A stretch of DNA of 64,000 nucleotides from Croceimicrobium sp963974215 (GCA_963974215.1 CAXBBL010000006.1:1-64000), one strand, 5' to 3'. Positions 1-9,851 are shown, counted from the stretch's first letter. Notes: generated from the letters alone by a model not told the origin. Numbers and translations are program-made.

Positions 1-53
1 AGAGCAAAGGACTGAAAATCCTTGTGTCGCTGGTTCGATTCCAGCTGGCACCA
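1..53 (+). tRNA. tRNA-Phe(GAA), 3' part only (cut by window start)
   Basis: The anticodon stem AAGGA/TCCTT encloses loop CTGAAAA with anticodon GAA at 14-16. The T-arm GCTGG/CCAGC encloses TTCGATT at 34-40. The 3' acceptor strand TGGCACC ends with discriminator A at 53, and no CCA is encoded. The 5' half lies before the window. The prophage attachment core overlaps the T-loop end and acceptor strand, so integration keeps the tRNA intact. Confidence 0.93.
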
Positions 54-54
54 C
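39..54 (+). other. attL core, 16-bp direct repeat
   Basis: TTCCAGCTGGCACCAC is repeated exactly at 48572-48587. This copy forms the end of the T-loop, the T-stem 3' strand and the acceptor strand of tRNA-Phe. Use of a tRNA 3' end is typical of tyrosine-recombinase prophages. Confidence 0.92.
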
Positions 55-79
55 TAATCTTCCCCAAGATAAACATCTA

Positions 80-129
80 AAAGTCAATGAAGTCAGGCTA
101 TACAGCCCGATTTTGCTGACTTTTTTTTT
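80..129 (+). terminator. Phage-supplied terminator downstream of tRNA-Phe
   Basis: AAGTCA (81-86) can pair with TGACTT (117-122), with an inner GGCT/AGCC hairpin, and a run of T follows to 129. It lies inside the prophage end and would replace the original tRNA terminator, which is now displaced to 48591-48626. Confidence 0.6.
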
Positions 130-179
130 GATTCTCGAAGTCCCTTTTAACCGGGGTTTTCGTCATTTTTTGGCCATTC

Positions 180-222
180 TGTGGACAAATTGTGGACGGA
201 GCCTCCAAAAAAATGTGGACGA
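180..222 (+). repeat. Probable integrase arm-type sites, left end
   Basis: There are three direct copies of TGTGGAC(G/A): at 180-188, 191-199 and 214-222. Related copies occur near the other end of the prophage at 48493-48512. Short direct repeats flanking the attachment core on both sides fit arm-binding sites of a lambda-type integrase (inference). The third copy ends at the probable integrase start codon, so integrase could repress itself. Confidence 0.5.
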
Positions 223-1421
223 TGCAGAAAATAACATTCTCATTCAAACCTCGCTCTGAGGCTAGAGCTGACGGTTCAAGCTTAGTTTATTTGATTATTC
301 GAATAGATTCTAGGCGCAAAGACATCTCGACCAATCAATATGTACCCCTGAAAAATTGGGATCATAAGAAACAATGCCTTAAATCAGATCGTAGACTAAG
401 CGCGGTTGAAGCCTTGGAAAAGATGCGAGTAATCGAATCCCTTCGGCAGAAGCTTAAAAACCTTATCGATGATGCCGCAATTAGCGGCACGCCCCTAACC
501 CATCGAGCCATTGAACTGGCCCTTAGTCGCGAGACCAACGTTTTTGAGCTTACTTCTTTTATGGAAGATTACATTGCCAGGAATCCCGACAATTGGAAAG
601 AAACTACTTCCCATTCTTACCGCGGTGCCTTAGCTTTTCTTAAAGAAGAGTTTGGGAAGCTTTACCTAGAAGATATAACCGACCTGCAGAGAGTAGCAGA
701 AAAAGCCTTGGCTAAACGAGGCTCAAATGTTAATACCAGGAAAAAGAGACATCGCCAGATAAAAACTATGCTAAAACATGCTCGAGATCAAGGCTACGCG
801 ATTCCAGTGGTATATAAATCTAGCATTGGAGTTATCAAAGGCAATCGAAATTTCCTCACGGTTTCTGAACTCGAGCGAGCTATTCGCTTCTATCAAGATG
901 GCATTTTAAAGAAAGGTGAGCAGAATTCATTGCGTCTGTTTCTGTTTTGTTGCTTTACTGGTTGTCGCTTCGGTGATTTGGAGCACCTTACACATAAAAA
1001 CATCAATAACAATACACTGATTTATGTCGCTGAGAAAACCGAGCGATTCAATAAAAGGATTCAAACGCCCTTACCAGTAGTCGCCATTGAGCTTATTTCT
1101 TCGCGAATTGGAAAGCTTTTTAAAGTACCTAGTAACCAGGTAATCAATCGACACTTAAATGGAATTTTTAAGTCCATGGGGATCAATAAGCATATTTCCT
1201 TCCATTGCAGTAGACATACCTTCGGTACCCTCTTTATTTACCTGGGCGGGGATGTGACCAACTTACAGCTGGTAATGGGGCACAGTGATATCCAAACAAC
1301 GATGAATTATGTTAAGCTCGCGAAGAAAATTGATAGCAAGGATCACTTACTCTTTGATGAAACTTTCGCCAAAAGCATGAAGGTTATTACTAAAATTGAC
1401 AGCGAATGGATGTACTCTTAG
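222..1421 (+). CDS. int: Tyrosine recombinase / phage integrase
   Basis: This is the site-specific recombinase that should insert and excise the prophage at tRNA-Phe. Counted from a GTG at 192 (409 aa), the catalytic residues are R259 (TGCRFGD), H338 and R341 (HCSRH), H364 (MGHSD) and nucleophile Y373. An N-terminal arm-binding domain with a basic stretch (about 12-70) and a SAM-like core-binding domain (about 115-205) come before the catalytic domain, as is usual in Bacteroidota integrases. I chose ATG 222 because homology-like sequence begins there (MQKITFSF); GTG 192 and ATG 213 are alternatives and overlap the arm repeats. The gene is transcribed towards the late genes, which run convergently and end 2 bp beyond its stop. 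Confidence 0.95.
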   Translation: MQKITFSFKPRSEARADGSSLVYLIIRIDSRRKDISTNQYVPLKNWDHKKQCLKSDRRLSAVEALEKMRVIESLRQKLKNLIDDAAISGTPLTHRAIELALSRETNVFELTSFMEDYIARNPDNWKETTSHSYRGALAFLKEEFGKLYLEDITDLQRVAEKALAKRGSNVNTRKKRHRQIKTMLKHARDQGYAIPVVYKSSIGVIKGNRNFLTVSELERAIRFYQDGILKKGEQNSLRLFLFCCFTGCRFGDLEHLTHKNINNNTLIYVAEKTERFNKRIQTPLPVVAIELISSRIGKLFKVPSNQVINRHLNGIFKSMGINKHISFHCSRHTFGTLFIYLGGDVTNLQLVMGHSDIQTTMNYVKLAKKIDSKDHLLFDETFAKSMKVITKIDSEWMYS

Positions 1422-1422
1422 G

Positions 1423-3396
1423 CTACATTCTTTTTAGCTCGAGTTCAACAACCTGTTCATCGGAACTGGTTACTTCAGCATTCAAAGACTTTATTATGTA
1501 GGGGAGTTTTTCAAGAACCACTGGATCCGAAAGCTTCAGGTTATCGAGGACGTTATTAGGCAATAGGAATTTTGGCTTATAAAGCCTATTGTCTCTATTG
1601 TAGCGAGAAAGCCAAGTGCTCCAGGCTCCTCCGATACTGCCATCATTTGAGTCAATCCAGAGGGAATAGCCTTCATAGGAGTTTGCTGCTACAGGATAAT
1701 TATCAACCTTTCCAACATAAAACCCGATACGAAGTCTTTCCAGGTTCTCCCCTTCCGTTTCAATTGGAAAGCTAATGCCACGTTGATTAAAAAGTAAGGT
1801 TCTTATTCCGTCAGAATAAGGATCTTGACTGAAATCTTGAGAAATCAGGGGAAAGGTCCCTAAATTAATTTTGTCGGCTTCAATATCATCCGTTTCATCG
1901 TTCAGGAATCTTACAGATCCATCCTCCTCCACCAGCAAGGCACTTTTATAGATTGTTCCTAGTCGCTCCCTCTCCAGTTCATCTTGGGCCTTATATTGAA
2001 TCAAATACTTTTTACGTTCCAAAAAATCTACAGGGACGATCCTTGACTTAAAGCTGGTTAGATCCTGTCTATTTGGATTTTCGTAAACATTGTTTCGAAA
2101 ATCTAAATAAATCGTTCGATTTTCTGAATCTACACTAAACTTGAGGCAGAAAGTATTGATCACAGAGTTTAAGAAATCCACCAATTTTAGTTTCGGTAAA
2201 AATGGTCCTAGATCTGGTGGTGAGACAAAAGTGAATAATGGCGTTCCAGCTTTCAACACCCTAAAAGAGTAGTTGTAAAGCTGCATGCTTGGCTGAGGAC
2301 TAGCGCTAAAGGCTAAATATCTAATATAATACTTTCGGTTCAAGTTGGCCGCAGCTGCACTTATCGTAATTCGTTTCTCAAGTTTAAAGCCATTTATACT
2401 TTGAGAAGTATCCCGGCGGTATTTTGCCACCACGGTATGAACACCACCAGAAAGAAAAATCAGCTGGATTTCATCATAGCCATTGCTCTGAAAATTATCG
2501 CATTCAAAAATGAAATCGAACTCGCCTACTTCATCGCTTAAGTATTCCCCGTTAGTATTAATTGCAGCGTTCTTATAAGAATCATAGGTAATTGGAAAGT
2601 CTCCCCTAGACCTAATAGTTTTGCTAAAAAAGTCTTTTGAGGCTTCTGTTTCTTCATAAATGGTGGGTGCAACACGTTGATCTAAACTTCTATTGCAAGT
2701 AACAAAAGCACGGCGCATGGAAGAGTTTTTAAAAAAACTACCTGATGTCCTGAAGCCATCTAGTTTAAACATTGCCTGTAAAACCGCTAGAAGACTAATC
2801 TGTGGTGCTAAAGTGTTTACATTAAAGTTCTCTCCACTGCCGTCTTGATAATTTTCATAGAAGCTATCACTGGCCACCTCATGAGCATTAAGGATATTTT
2901 TAAAATTAGGATTGACCTTTTCCTCTACATCGGTATCCGGATCATCATAAAAGGCTGGAGCGATTATCATCGGGAAAAAACAATGGGTACCAGGAAAAGA
3001 TTCATTAATCCCATCCTCATATAAATCCACTAGATCCTTAGTGTTGACTAGGCTTAATTCATTACTGAATAAATTGAAGGACTTAAACTCAGTTTTATCA
3101 AAATAGAGATTGACGGTTAAGTCATCATCAATGCCCCTAAAAACCATTTTACTGAGGAAGTACCTCCCTGCATATTCAAAGAAGACGTCAACAGCGTCAG
3201 TATTAATTATGGCTTGGGGAATATCTAAATCACGCAAGATATTTCTGTTTATTTCGCTCTGGGAATAAGGAAGTGATAAAGGAAGCGTAAAATCTGCCTT
3301 AAGATCTGTCTCAAAATAACCACTCGATTTTACCAGGTTGAAACTGTAAGCTTCAGGAAGCTCTAAATTTTGTCCATTATATGCTATAGCGGCCAT
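1423..3396 (-). CDS. Probable tail-tip / baseplate hub protein
   Basis: This 657-aa protein is the last late gene. I do not recognise a conserved catalytic motif. Its position, third in the order tape measure, next tail gene, this gene, is that of the tail-associated hub (Tal-like) protein of long-tailed phages, and its size fits. The sequence is beta-rich, with no signal peptide or membrane segment. It overlaps the gene before it by 20 bp, so the two are probably translationally coupled. The stop is 2 bp from the convergent integrase stop, and no clear hairpin separates them. The function is inferred from synteny only. Confidence 0.6.
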   Translation of the reverse strand: MAAIAYNGQNLELPEAYSFNLVKSSGYFETDLKADFTLPLSLPYSQSEINRNILRDLDIPQAIINTDAVDVFFEYAGRYFLSKMVFRGIDDDLTVNLYFDKTEFKSFNLFSNELSLVNTKDLVDLYEDGINESFPGTHCFFPMIIAPAFYDDPDTDVEEKVNPNFKNILNAHEVASDSFYENYQDGSGENFNVNTLAPQISLLAVLQAMFKLDGFRTSGSFFKNSSMRRAFVTCNRSLDQRVAPTIYEETEASKDFFSKTIRSRGDFPITYDSYKNAAINTNGEYLSDEVGEFDFIFECDNFQSNGYDEIQLIFLSGGVHTVVAKYRRDTSQSINGFKLEKRITISAAAANLNRKYYIRYLAFSASPQPSMQLYNYSFRVLKAGTPLFTFVSPPDLGPFLPKLKLVDFLNSVINTFCLKFSVDSENRTIYLDFRNNVYENPNRQDLTSFKSRIVPVDFLERKKYLIQYKAQDELERERLGTIYKSALLVEEDGSVRFLNDETDDIEADKINLGTFPLISQDFSQDPYSDGIRTLLFNQRGISFPIETEGENLERLRIGFYVGKVDNYPVAANSYEGYSLWIDSNDGSIGGAWSTWLSRYNRDNRLYKPKFLLPNNVLDNLKLSDPVVLEKLPYIIKSLNAEVTSSDEQVVELELKRM

Positions 3397-4927
3397 TGCT
3401 GTAGTATTTATCGCTTTTTGCAGGGTAGATGTCTACTGACAAAGTATTCATGCGGCCCGAGCTTGATTTATAAAGAGGTATATCGGATCGCTTTAATGTT
3501 ACCGGCTGAAAGTGGGTCTCCTGAACCAAATAGATTTCCTCACTGCGAAGCGCATCAATAAAGTGATCCATTTCATCGGCCGACTTAAAGCTGCTCTGAA
3601 TGGTGAACATTCTCCTTTGTAAGCTTCCATAATTTCGTGCCCGCCGATCTGATCTTGAATAGTTTTTAGCCGCTTGAATAGAGATTTCCGAGCCACTAAG
3701 TTCCAGGTTGCCTTCCAGTACACCTGTTAAGACTTGAATTTCAAAAAATCCAAAACTATTACGGTATAAGATCTCGTGATAGTCGTCTGATGTCAACTGC
3801 TCTAATTCAAAATACAAGCTTTCAAGGATTGGCGTGTCTTCACTTGTTGTTTCTGAAAAAAACAACTCATAGGATACAATGACCTTTGAATCATCATTTA
3901 CCGCGGCTCTGACTAATGCTGGATGCAAAGCAAAGCGATATATTTTGTCCTTGGTTAAGACCTGATTTTCATAAATGAAATAGTAACCAATCTCCCCGCC
4001 TTCAAAAGTAACTTTCGCCCTAAGGTGCCGAGTAATCGTAGCATTAGCATGCATGAAATTTAAAAAGAATCTCTGCTCAGGATAGACCCTGATTGTGTCT
4101 GGAAAATGAGTTAACCAACCCTTATCATCGTCTAAGCCTGCTTCCAAATCAAAGGTCGAATAATCATCCTCCGTTACTCCTCCCGGCAAGGCCTTAAAGA
4201 CAAAAGACTCTACCAACTTATTTCCGTTTGTGTTACTAGAGTTGTATAGTTCTGTGTATTTAAACTTGAACTCTAGCATACTGGAGCTAATATCTACTGC
4301 TCCATTCTGATTTATGGCTGGTAGATTTAAATCTACATCTCTACTATTAAGCATTCGGTCCAGGTAAAAACGAGTTTCACCTTTATTGGTTAAAGCCTGA
4401 AAGACTCTTTTCTTCCAATCCAAATCCCCAAGCTTCCTATAAAAGAGTTCTAGATAAATATTTAGCTCAGTATAAATTATACCATTAGCACCGCTTGTAA
4501 CTAAAGAGAGGTTGTGAAACGACGCATTACTGGTTAAGCTGAAGTTGTTTTTAAAGCCCTCTTCAATGCCTTCTATTCGTACCGTGGTTGCATTTAGTTT
4601 CTCGATTAGATATAAACCACTGAGGAAAATATTCTCTTCCCAAGCCGGAATAAATAAGGTTTCAATAAAACTTTCGATAGCTCCTGAATCCACCGTAGGA
4701 AAATGCCACATGCTTGCACCAGGTGCAGTCTTAAATATTATCTCTACTTCAACTGTCTCGCTATCTATTTTGAATAGCAAAGTATTGCCATCAACAGGTA
4801 AACTAGTAAACTCTAAGTCATAAACGGACTTAGCCGGTGCCGTCGCAAAATACTGATCACTACTAAGATCTAAAATAATGTCATTGCCTAAAAGGCTAAT
4901 GCTCTTTGGAAAACTGGCTGATATCAT
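3377..4927 (-). CDS. Probable distal tail protein
   Basis: This 516-aa late protein follows the tape measure gene with a 4-bp ATGA overlap and overlaps the next tail gene by 20 bp. In long-tailed phages this slot normally encodes the distal tail (Dit) protein, which joins the tail tube to the hub. The N-terminal 130 residues are beta-strand rich, with no enzyme motif, signal peptide or coiled coil. It is longer than typical Dit proteins (about 250 aa), so extra carbohydrate-binding or adhesin domains are possible. The role is inferred from position. Confidence 0.55.
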   Translation of the reverse strand: MISASFPKSISLLGNDIILDLSSDQYFATAPAKSVYDLEFTSLPVDGNTLLFKIDSETVEVEIIFKTAPGASMWHFPTVDSGAIESFIETLFIPAWEENIFLSGLYLIEKLNATTVRIEGIEEGFKNNFSLTSNASFHNLSLVTSGANGIIYTELNIYLELFYRKLGDLDWKKRVFQALTNKGETRFYLDRMLNSRDVDLNLPAINQNGAVDISSSMLEFKFKYTELYNSSNTNGNKLVESFVFKALPGGVTEDDYSTFDLEAGLDDDKGWLTHFPDTIRVYPEQRFFLNFMHANATITRHLRAKVTFEGGEIGYYFIYENQVLTKDKIYRFALHPALVRAAVNDDSKVIVSYELFFSETTSEDTPILESLYFELEQLTSDDYHEILYRNSFGFFEIQVLTGVLEGNLELSGSEISIQAAKNYSRSDRRARNYGSLQRRMFTIQSSFKSADEMDHFIDALRSEEIYLVQETHFQPVTLKRSDIPLYKSSSGRMNTLSVDIYPAKSDKYYSNGRYSI

Positions 4928-7900
4928 GAACTTAGTTTTGACTCTTTTTTAATGCGCTCTTCTAAACTATCGATCTCTCTAGCCCTTCGCCTAGTGTCCT
5001 CGCTTAGTATCGCGTAGCTAGGCAGACGAGACGATTTTATTAATTCTCGCAGAAGAAGATTCGTTTCCTGTAAATCCATGGAAGACGGTCTCTGCTCTGA
5101 AGGGTATGCCCCAACAGAATAGCCCTTTACTTTTCCAGCAGTTTGATAAATGGCATCGATAACATCTGGTCTAAATTGCTTCAACCTTTGAGTGGTTAAG
5201 CCGTCAATCACTATTTCAGGCATCTTTTCTGCCACCAACATATTCTTACTAAAACTGACGGTTGGCTGAGAATACTCACCCGTTGTTAGGCCTTCATTGC
5301 GCTGCGCGAAATAGCGCTGGCCATATTGATCCTGGACTGGATACTTTCCCAAGCTATATCCCTGAATTTTTGAATATTGCTGTTTAGCGGCATAAACCTG
5401 AGCAAGCCCGTTGCTTAAATAGAGGCCTTGCACCACCAACGAAAGAGGAAAGGGAACGTCTTTTTGAGCAGTAATAATAGATTCAGCCGTCTTCATACCT
5501 ATATTGGCAATGGAAGTTAGCGCTTCTAGCAGCGCATACTTTTTAGTGATTTCTCTTCTTCTGCGCTCTTCGACTTCCTTTCGTTGGGTATAACTCTCTT
5601 CTGACTCCCCTTGCCTCTGCGTTACCTCTTGAATACCGGCTAGTTCTGCATTGCGAAGATTGGCTGCAATATCAGATGCTGCCGAAGCTACTTGACTGTA
5701 GTTTTGTAGTTTCTGAAGACGACTATTTAGTTTTTCTTCCTCCAGCTTTGCAGCTTCCAACCTATCCTTGTCTCGATATTCACGATCAAGGTTCTCCTTT
5801 GCTCGTAGGTATTCTTCATGATTGAGAAGGCCATCCTCAAAAGCCTGTTCAATTAGAGCTAAATCATCTTTCTCCTCGTCTTCCTTGGTTTTTAAGTTAA
5901 ATGCTTCTAAAGCGGCTTGTCTTTTAGCATACCAATCTTCAATTTTCTTAATATCAGCCTGCATTTCGGCCTCTTCTTCCTCGCGTGCTTTTTGGCGTTG
6001 CTCTTTGCGCACTGAAAATTGCATCACTGCTAATTCGGTAGTATTAAAACCGTGCTCTTTTGCCAGGGCAATTAGCTCATCATAATGCTGGATTAAAGTT
6101 GCTATTTCATCTTCATTTTGGCCGCTTATAAAAGCTTCAATCTCCTTAGCTGCCTTCTGCCTTTCGGTTAGTTCCGATTTAGAATCTCCATTATTACCAT
6201 TTTTATCGTCACTTCCTAGAAGAGTACCGCCGTTTAATTCCTTATCAATCTCCTCTTTAGTTTTACCTAAGCTTTTAAGTTTAGCCTCTAAAAAGTGCTC
6301 AAAGCCTTTCAATTTATCCTCTTCAACTCTGAACCACTTGCTACTAAAAAACTCGGATTTAACCTGATCAATTTCGTAGCCCTCAAAATATTTTTTGGAT
6401 TTCTCCATTAGCTTTTCAAGGTCAGTTTGATATTTTTCAGGCCAATAACTAAGGCTTGCGGAACGCCCTTCGTCCATAGTATTGTCATCCAAAATATGCT
6501 TCTTGGTTTTTACGAAAACAGCATATTCCTCCTGAAGCTCTTTTAGATTCTTCTTTTCATGTTCTAACCGGTCTTCATGAATTTCTGGATTGAGATACCA
6601 AGAATCGCCTTGACGTTCTTTTTCCAAAGCAATTGCCTTAGCATGGATATGCTCCTCAATCTTCAAGCGAGATTCAAGCATTTCATCTTGAAGCTTACTC
6701 TCCAGCTCTTGAACTGCCATTAGTTCGATTTTGCGCTCCATTTGACTATTAACATTCTTTTGGAGCGTCTTTATTTCATTTAAGGTATCCCTTTCCTTTA
6801 TAAGACGCGGTAGGTATTCGCCATAACGATCATTCACATCCTTAATTAAGCGCTTTCTGGTCTCCGCCGATATATTAGCCATCGCTTCCACATCGGTAAG
6901 GGTATTAAGTATGGCATTGAATTCAATGTTGGCCTGCCTTAAGCTTTCGCTTTCGGTAACTTTAAATAAATTGAGGAGTGATTTGGTAGTATTCTCAATT
7001 CCCTTCAGGATTTTAGGACTCAAGAACATCTGGTAAAAATGCCGCTGCAGCTTGGCCAGATTTGCCGCTAAATTTTCATTCTTGATATTATATTCATTGG
7101 TTAAACTGGTCGCTTCTTTCATTGCTTTAGAAGCCAGCTCCTGCCGAGATCTGATCTTATCGACATTATTGGACAATGCTGCCAATACTTGAATGCTCCT
7201 TTGGCCATCAATTCCGATTTCATCAAATCGCTGAGCCATCTGAACCATCCCCTCATTATTACCTCGTAGGTTTCCAATGAAGGCCAGTAAAGCTTCATTC
7301 GCATCCTTATTTAATAGCTCAGTAAAATCAGTCACCGACATCTTGGCTACTTCGGCATACACCTCTGTATTCTGCATCATGTCTACAATTGTTTTACTCA
7401 GAGCTGTAGCGGTAATTTCTTGTGATTGTCCCGCTTCGTCCGATGCTGCAGCGAGTCCAATAATTTTATCAGCCGTAATATCCGCAGTATTAGCCACCCC
7501 CGACATACGTTTCAATAAATCTACCTGATAGGAAGCCTGGTTGGTTCCAGATGCAGAAACCTCATTGATCGCTGAACCCAGTCGGTTCATGCTAGCGCCT
7601 AAGTCGTCGCCGCTTTCTTTTCCGACCTGATACTGTTCGGCCATTTTACCCACCACCCGAATATTTTCGGCCGCATCGCCTGGAAGATCATCACCCAGTG
7701 CCACTTTCAACTTATTCGCTGAAACCACGAAACTCTCAATTTCCTTAGTTGATTTCTTGCCTAGTCTTCCCGCCTGTTCAGCCAGTTCTACTAATTCTAT
7801 ACGTGTGGTTCGGGTGTCTATCTTAGCTAAATTCCTAGTGATGGCCTCTACTTCAGAAAGGCCCTTTCCGGTGGTCTTCATTACGTCGGCCTGAGCATCG

Positions 7901-8457
7901 CTTAGCTTGGCACTGCCTTCAGCTAAGCTTTGCAGTGAGAACGCAACACCAGTAACCACACCAATGAAGGCTAGCCCCATGGCCGAGTACTTATTGAACC
8001 CGTTCGCCAAACGGCTTAAAGAATTGTCACTGCGTTTTGCTCTGCCATTTAAAGTGCCTAAACGTTTATTGATAGCATCTAAATCGGCCTGCAACCTCTT
8101 AAAATTTGCACTACCAGGAATCATATTGGAAAGTTCCAGTCTCAAACGAGTTGCTTCTTTTCGCAGCTGGCGACTAGTTAAACCCATTATTCCAAGTTCA
8201 TTCACTAGCTCTTTGGTGCGAGCCCTATTAACGGCTAAAGCCTTAGAGTTTTCCTTAATGGCAGCAACTACTTTAGTATACTCAACCGTATTTTTCTTGT
8301 TTTGCCTTTCAAGCTTCCGCTTTTGAGCTAAAAGGCTCTTGCTGTTTTCTTTGAGTTTGCGTTGCTCGGCCTCCAATTTGTGCAGCTCCTTCTGGGCCTT
8401 GTTCCCATTAACAACTACATTTAAATTGAGGGTTTCGTCCTTAATCCTTCTAGCCAT
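4924..8457 (-). CDS. Phage tail tape measure protein (TP901-like core)
   Basis: This 1177-aa protein should set tail length and assist DNA ejection. Residues 15-140 are a Lys/Glu-rich coiled coil. A hydrophobic segment lies near 158-178, followed by a TP901-type core (about 185-450, beginning LSDAQADVMKTTGKGLSEVE). Further long charged coiled coils occupy about 560-960, and a second hydrophobic patch lies near 1015-1035. It starts one base before the stop of the 144-aa gene and overlaps the next tail gene by 4 bp. The size would suit a tail of roughly 170 nm by the usual 1.5 A per residue rule (inference). Confidence 0.9.
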   Translation of the reverse strand: MARRIKDETLNLNVVVNGNKAQKELHKLEAEQRKLKENSKSLLAQKRKLERQNKKNTVEYTKVVAAIKENSKALAVNRARTKELVNELGIMGLTSRQLRKEATRLRLELSNMIPGSANFKRLQADLDAINKRLGTLNGRAKRSDNSLSRLANGFNKYSAMGLAFIGVVTGVAFSLQSLAEGSAKLSDAQADVMKTTGKGLSEVEAITRNLAKIDTRTTRIELVELAEQAGRLGKKSTKEIESFVVSANKLKVALGDDLPGDAAENIRVVGKMAEQYQVGKESGDDLGASMNRLGSAINEVSASGTNQASYQVDLLKRMSGVANTADITADKIIGLAAASDEAGQSQEITATALSKTIVDMMQNTEVYAEVAKMSVTDFTELLNKDANEALLAFIGNLRGNNEGMVQMAQRFDEIGIDGQRSIQVLAALSNNVDKIRSRQELASKAMKEATSLTNEYNIKNENLAANLAKLQRHFYQMFLSPKILKGIENTTKSLLNLFKVTESESLRQANIEFNAILNTLTDVEAMANISAETRKRLIKDVNDRYGEYLPRLIKERDTLNEIKTLQKNVNSQMERKIELMAVQELESKLQDEMLESRLKIEEHIHAKAIALEKERQGDSWYLNPEIHEDRLEHEKKNLKELQEEYAVFVKTKKHILDDNTMDEGRSASLSYWPEKYQTDLEKLMEKSKKYFEGYEIDQVKSEFFSSKWFRVEEDKLKGFEHFLEAKLKSLGKTKEEIDKELNGGTLLGSDDKNGNNGDSKSELTERQKAAKEIEAFISGQNEDEIATLIQHYDELIALAKEHGFNTTELAVMQFSVRKEQRQKAREEEEAEMQADIKKIEDWYAKRQAALEAFNLKTKEDEEKDDLALIEQAFEDGLLNHEEYLRAKENLDREYRDKDRLEAAKLEEEKLNSRLQKLQNYSQVASAASDIAANLRNAELAGIQEVTQRQGESEESYTQRKEVEERRRREITKKYALLEALTSIANIGMKTAESIITAQKDVPFPLSLVVQGLYLSNGLAQVYAAKQQYSKIQGYSLGKYPVQDQYGQRYFAQRNEGLTTGEYSQPTVSFSKNMLVAEKMPEIVIDGLTTQRLKQFRPDVIDAIYQTAGKVKGYSVGAYPSEQRPSSMDLQETNLLLRELIKSSRLPSYAILSEDTRRRAREIDSLEERIKKESKLSS

Positions 8458-8891
8458 TATATTGTAATTGGAAGTTTTAAATCTGCTCTCAATTGGGCCT
8501 TAACTTCTTCAGTAAAACCATAGGCCAGTTGAGTATATATCTCACTATAGTGCCCAAAAATGATTCGATTATAGATATGATATTGACGACGTCGCTTTAT
8601 TAGCTTTCCTTTTTCTGTTTTCCCTGACTGATGCTTCTTCTTCATATCCAAAAAGCGCAGGTATTTAATAAAGCTAATTTGTAAGTCACCACTATACTTA
8701 TCCGTAGACCCTTCTACCGCATAGTTTAACTTGTCTTGCAATTGCCCGGAATGTCTCTTTAAACCATATTTGCTAATGGCTGCTTTCTGGGCTTTCCAGA
8801 TGGCCTTGCCTTCTTGATTTAAAATTTTGTCGATGAAACGCTGCTCTAGCAACGAATCCGAATTTCTACTACTTACTCTTTGCTTATCCAC
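8457..8891 (-). CDS. Small basic late protein before the tape measure gene
   Basis: This is a 144-aa, Lys/Arg-rich, helical protein of unknown function with a GTG start at 8891. It is the first gene of the tail operon, and its stop overlaps the tape measure start. Tail assembly chaperones often sit in this slot, but I see no frameshift site or family motif that proves it. The predicted late promoter ends only about 5 bp upstream of the GTG, so the transcript would be nearly leaderless, or a start further inside is used. Confidence 0.6.
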   Translation of the reverse strand: MDKQRVSSRNSDSLLEQRFIDKILNQEGKAIWKAQKAAISKYGLKRHSGQLQDKLNYAVEGSTDKYSGDLQISFIKYLRFLDMKKKHQSGKTEKGKLIKRRRQYHIYNRIIFGHYSEIYTQLAYGFTEEVKAQLRADLKLPITI

Positions 8892-8895
8892 GAAC

Positions 8896-8930
8896 TAAAA
8901 ATGCCCTATTAATAGCAGCTCGAAAAGGAC
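8896..8930 (-). promoter_or_regulatory. Late-promoter motif, tail operon
   Basis: GTCCTTTTC (8930-8922, minus) is followed 18 bp later by CATTTTTA (8903-8896). The upstream element is identical to five other late sites, but the -7-like box is poor in this copy. It precedes the tail operon. Confidence 0.55.
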
Positions 8931-9114
8931 AATTTGTTAAATAGAAGTGCCTCTCAATCGACTATTTGTGGTAATGGCTGTGATTAGAATTAGAGCGAAT
9001 GTGTGCTTACGCTTAGTACGCAAAAGACTTGCCGACATAAAATTTATTTCAGCTTCCTTTTGCTTAGCTGCGCTTCAAGCCCCCTGGTATTGCTATAATT
9101 TTAATTCACATACC

Positions 9115-9432
9115 ATGATCACTATCAGTACATTCGATTTGGACACCCTTCGCTTAATTAAACAAATTCACTCCCTTAAAAAGCTGGAGCGTATTAATGA
9201 AAAGTTCTTTTTAAGCCTTTATGGAAAAGTTAAAGCGCATTGCCGAAAAACGGAAGAAATCTTGCTAGCACGCGAATACAATCTGCTGATGCATTTTGTG
9301 AAATTCATGAAGGAGACCTACCCGCAAGACCAAAGAGCCAAACGCGACTACTACTTTAGAGAGTACATTCTTCCAGACTTTGAAGATGTGTTTACCAAGT
9401 ACGTAGGAACTACGGTTAAAGTAGTGGTGTAA
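9115..9432 (+). CDS. Hypothetical protein, 105 aa
   Basis: This plus-strand gene lies in the cargo zone between lysis and tail genes. I chose the ATG at 9115 (MITISTFDLD); the longer frame back to 8947 reads through low-quality sequence and a TATAAT-like stretch at 9091-9096, so it is probably promoter. The product is helical and rich in Lys, Phe and Tyr, with no recognised domain. A hairpin follows at 9441. Its orientation against the late operons suggests independent expression, perhaps from the lysogen. Confidence 0.55.
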   Translation: MITISTFDLDTLRLIKQIHSLKKLERINEKFFLSLYGKVKAHCRKTEEILLAREYNLLMHFVKFMKETYPQDQRAKRDYYFREYILPDFEDVFTKYVGTTVKVVV

Positions 9433-9440
9433 CTTAACAC

Positions 9441-9473
9441 AGGAGCTAAGTAGTATTAAACTGCTTAGCTCCT
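9441..9473. terminator. Hairpin after the 105-aa gene
   Basis: AGGAGCTAAG (9441-9450) pairs perfectly with CTTAGCTCCT (9464-9473) around a 13-nt loop. No strong T run follows on either strand, so termination efficiency is uncertain. Confidence 0.55.
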
Positions 9474-9544
9474 CCATTATTTATATTTGTTGCCTTCAAA
9501 ATATAAATAGCTGATTTTCTAACGATTGAACTATTAAACTCTGC

Positions 9545-9772
9545 ATGATGATGGATGAAAAGAAATATCTCACTTTAAAAACCCAGATTAATGGCATTAT
9601 CAATCTTAAGCGTGATCCTCGTGCCTTAACTAATGAAGAGTTCCGAGATTGTATTAATGCTCTCGAAAAGGATGGGCTTATCAAAGATGTAGCGAATGGA
9701 AAATATATCATATTGGAATTAGGTTACGAAAAAATGATCGAGTTTAGGAAAAGAGTAACAGATGAATCCTGA
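9545..9772 (+). CDS. Hypothetical protein, 75 aa
   Basis: This small plus-strand protein contains an alternating helix/strand segment (residues about 25-60: ALTNEEFRDCINALEKDGLI, then GKYIILE) that would fit a compact winged-helix fold; this is an inference from pattern only. A consensus-like TATATTTG at 9482-9489 lies upstream, and a strong terminator follows at 9809. The nearest upstream ATG choices (9545, 9548) are equivalent. Confidence 0.55.
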   Translation: MMMDEKKYLTLKTQINGIINLKRDPRALTNEEFRDCINALEKDGLIKDVANGKYIILELGYEKMIEFRKRVTDES

Positions 9773-9808
9773 TAGAAACTAGAAAAGCCAGTAGCATCAA
9801 AACAAAAT

Positions 9809-9851
9809 ATCCCTTGCCAAGTCTTTTAAAGGACCGCAAGGGATTTTTTTT
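9809..9851 (+). terminator. Rho-independent terminator
   Basis: ATCCCTTGC (9809-9817) pairs with GCAAGGGAT (9835-9843), followed by eight T residues. The loop contains AGTCTTTTAAAGGACC. A degraded relative of this terminator lies at 12903-12945. Confidence 0.85.

Noticed and set aside
7907..8326. 139-codon plus-strand frame inside the tape measure gene
   Set aside because: Antisense shadow of a well-supported tape measure protein.
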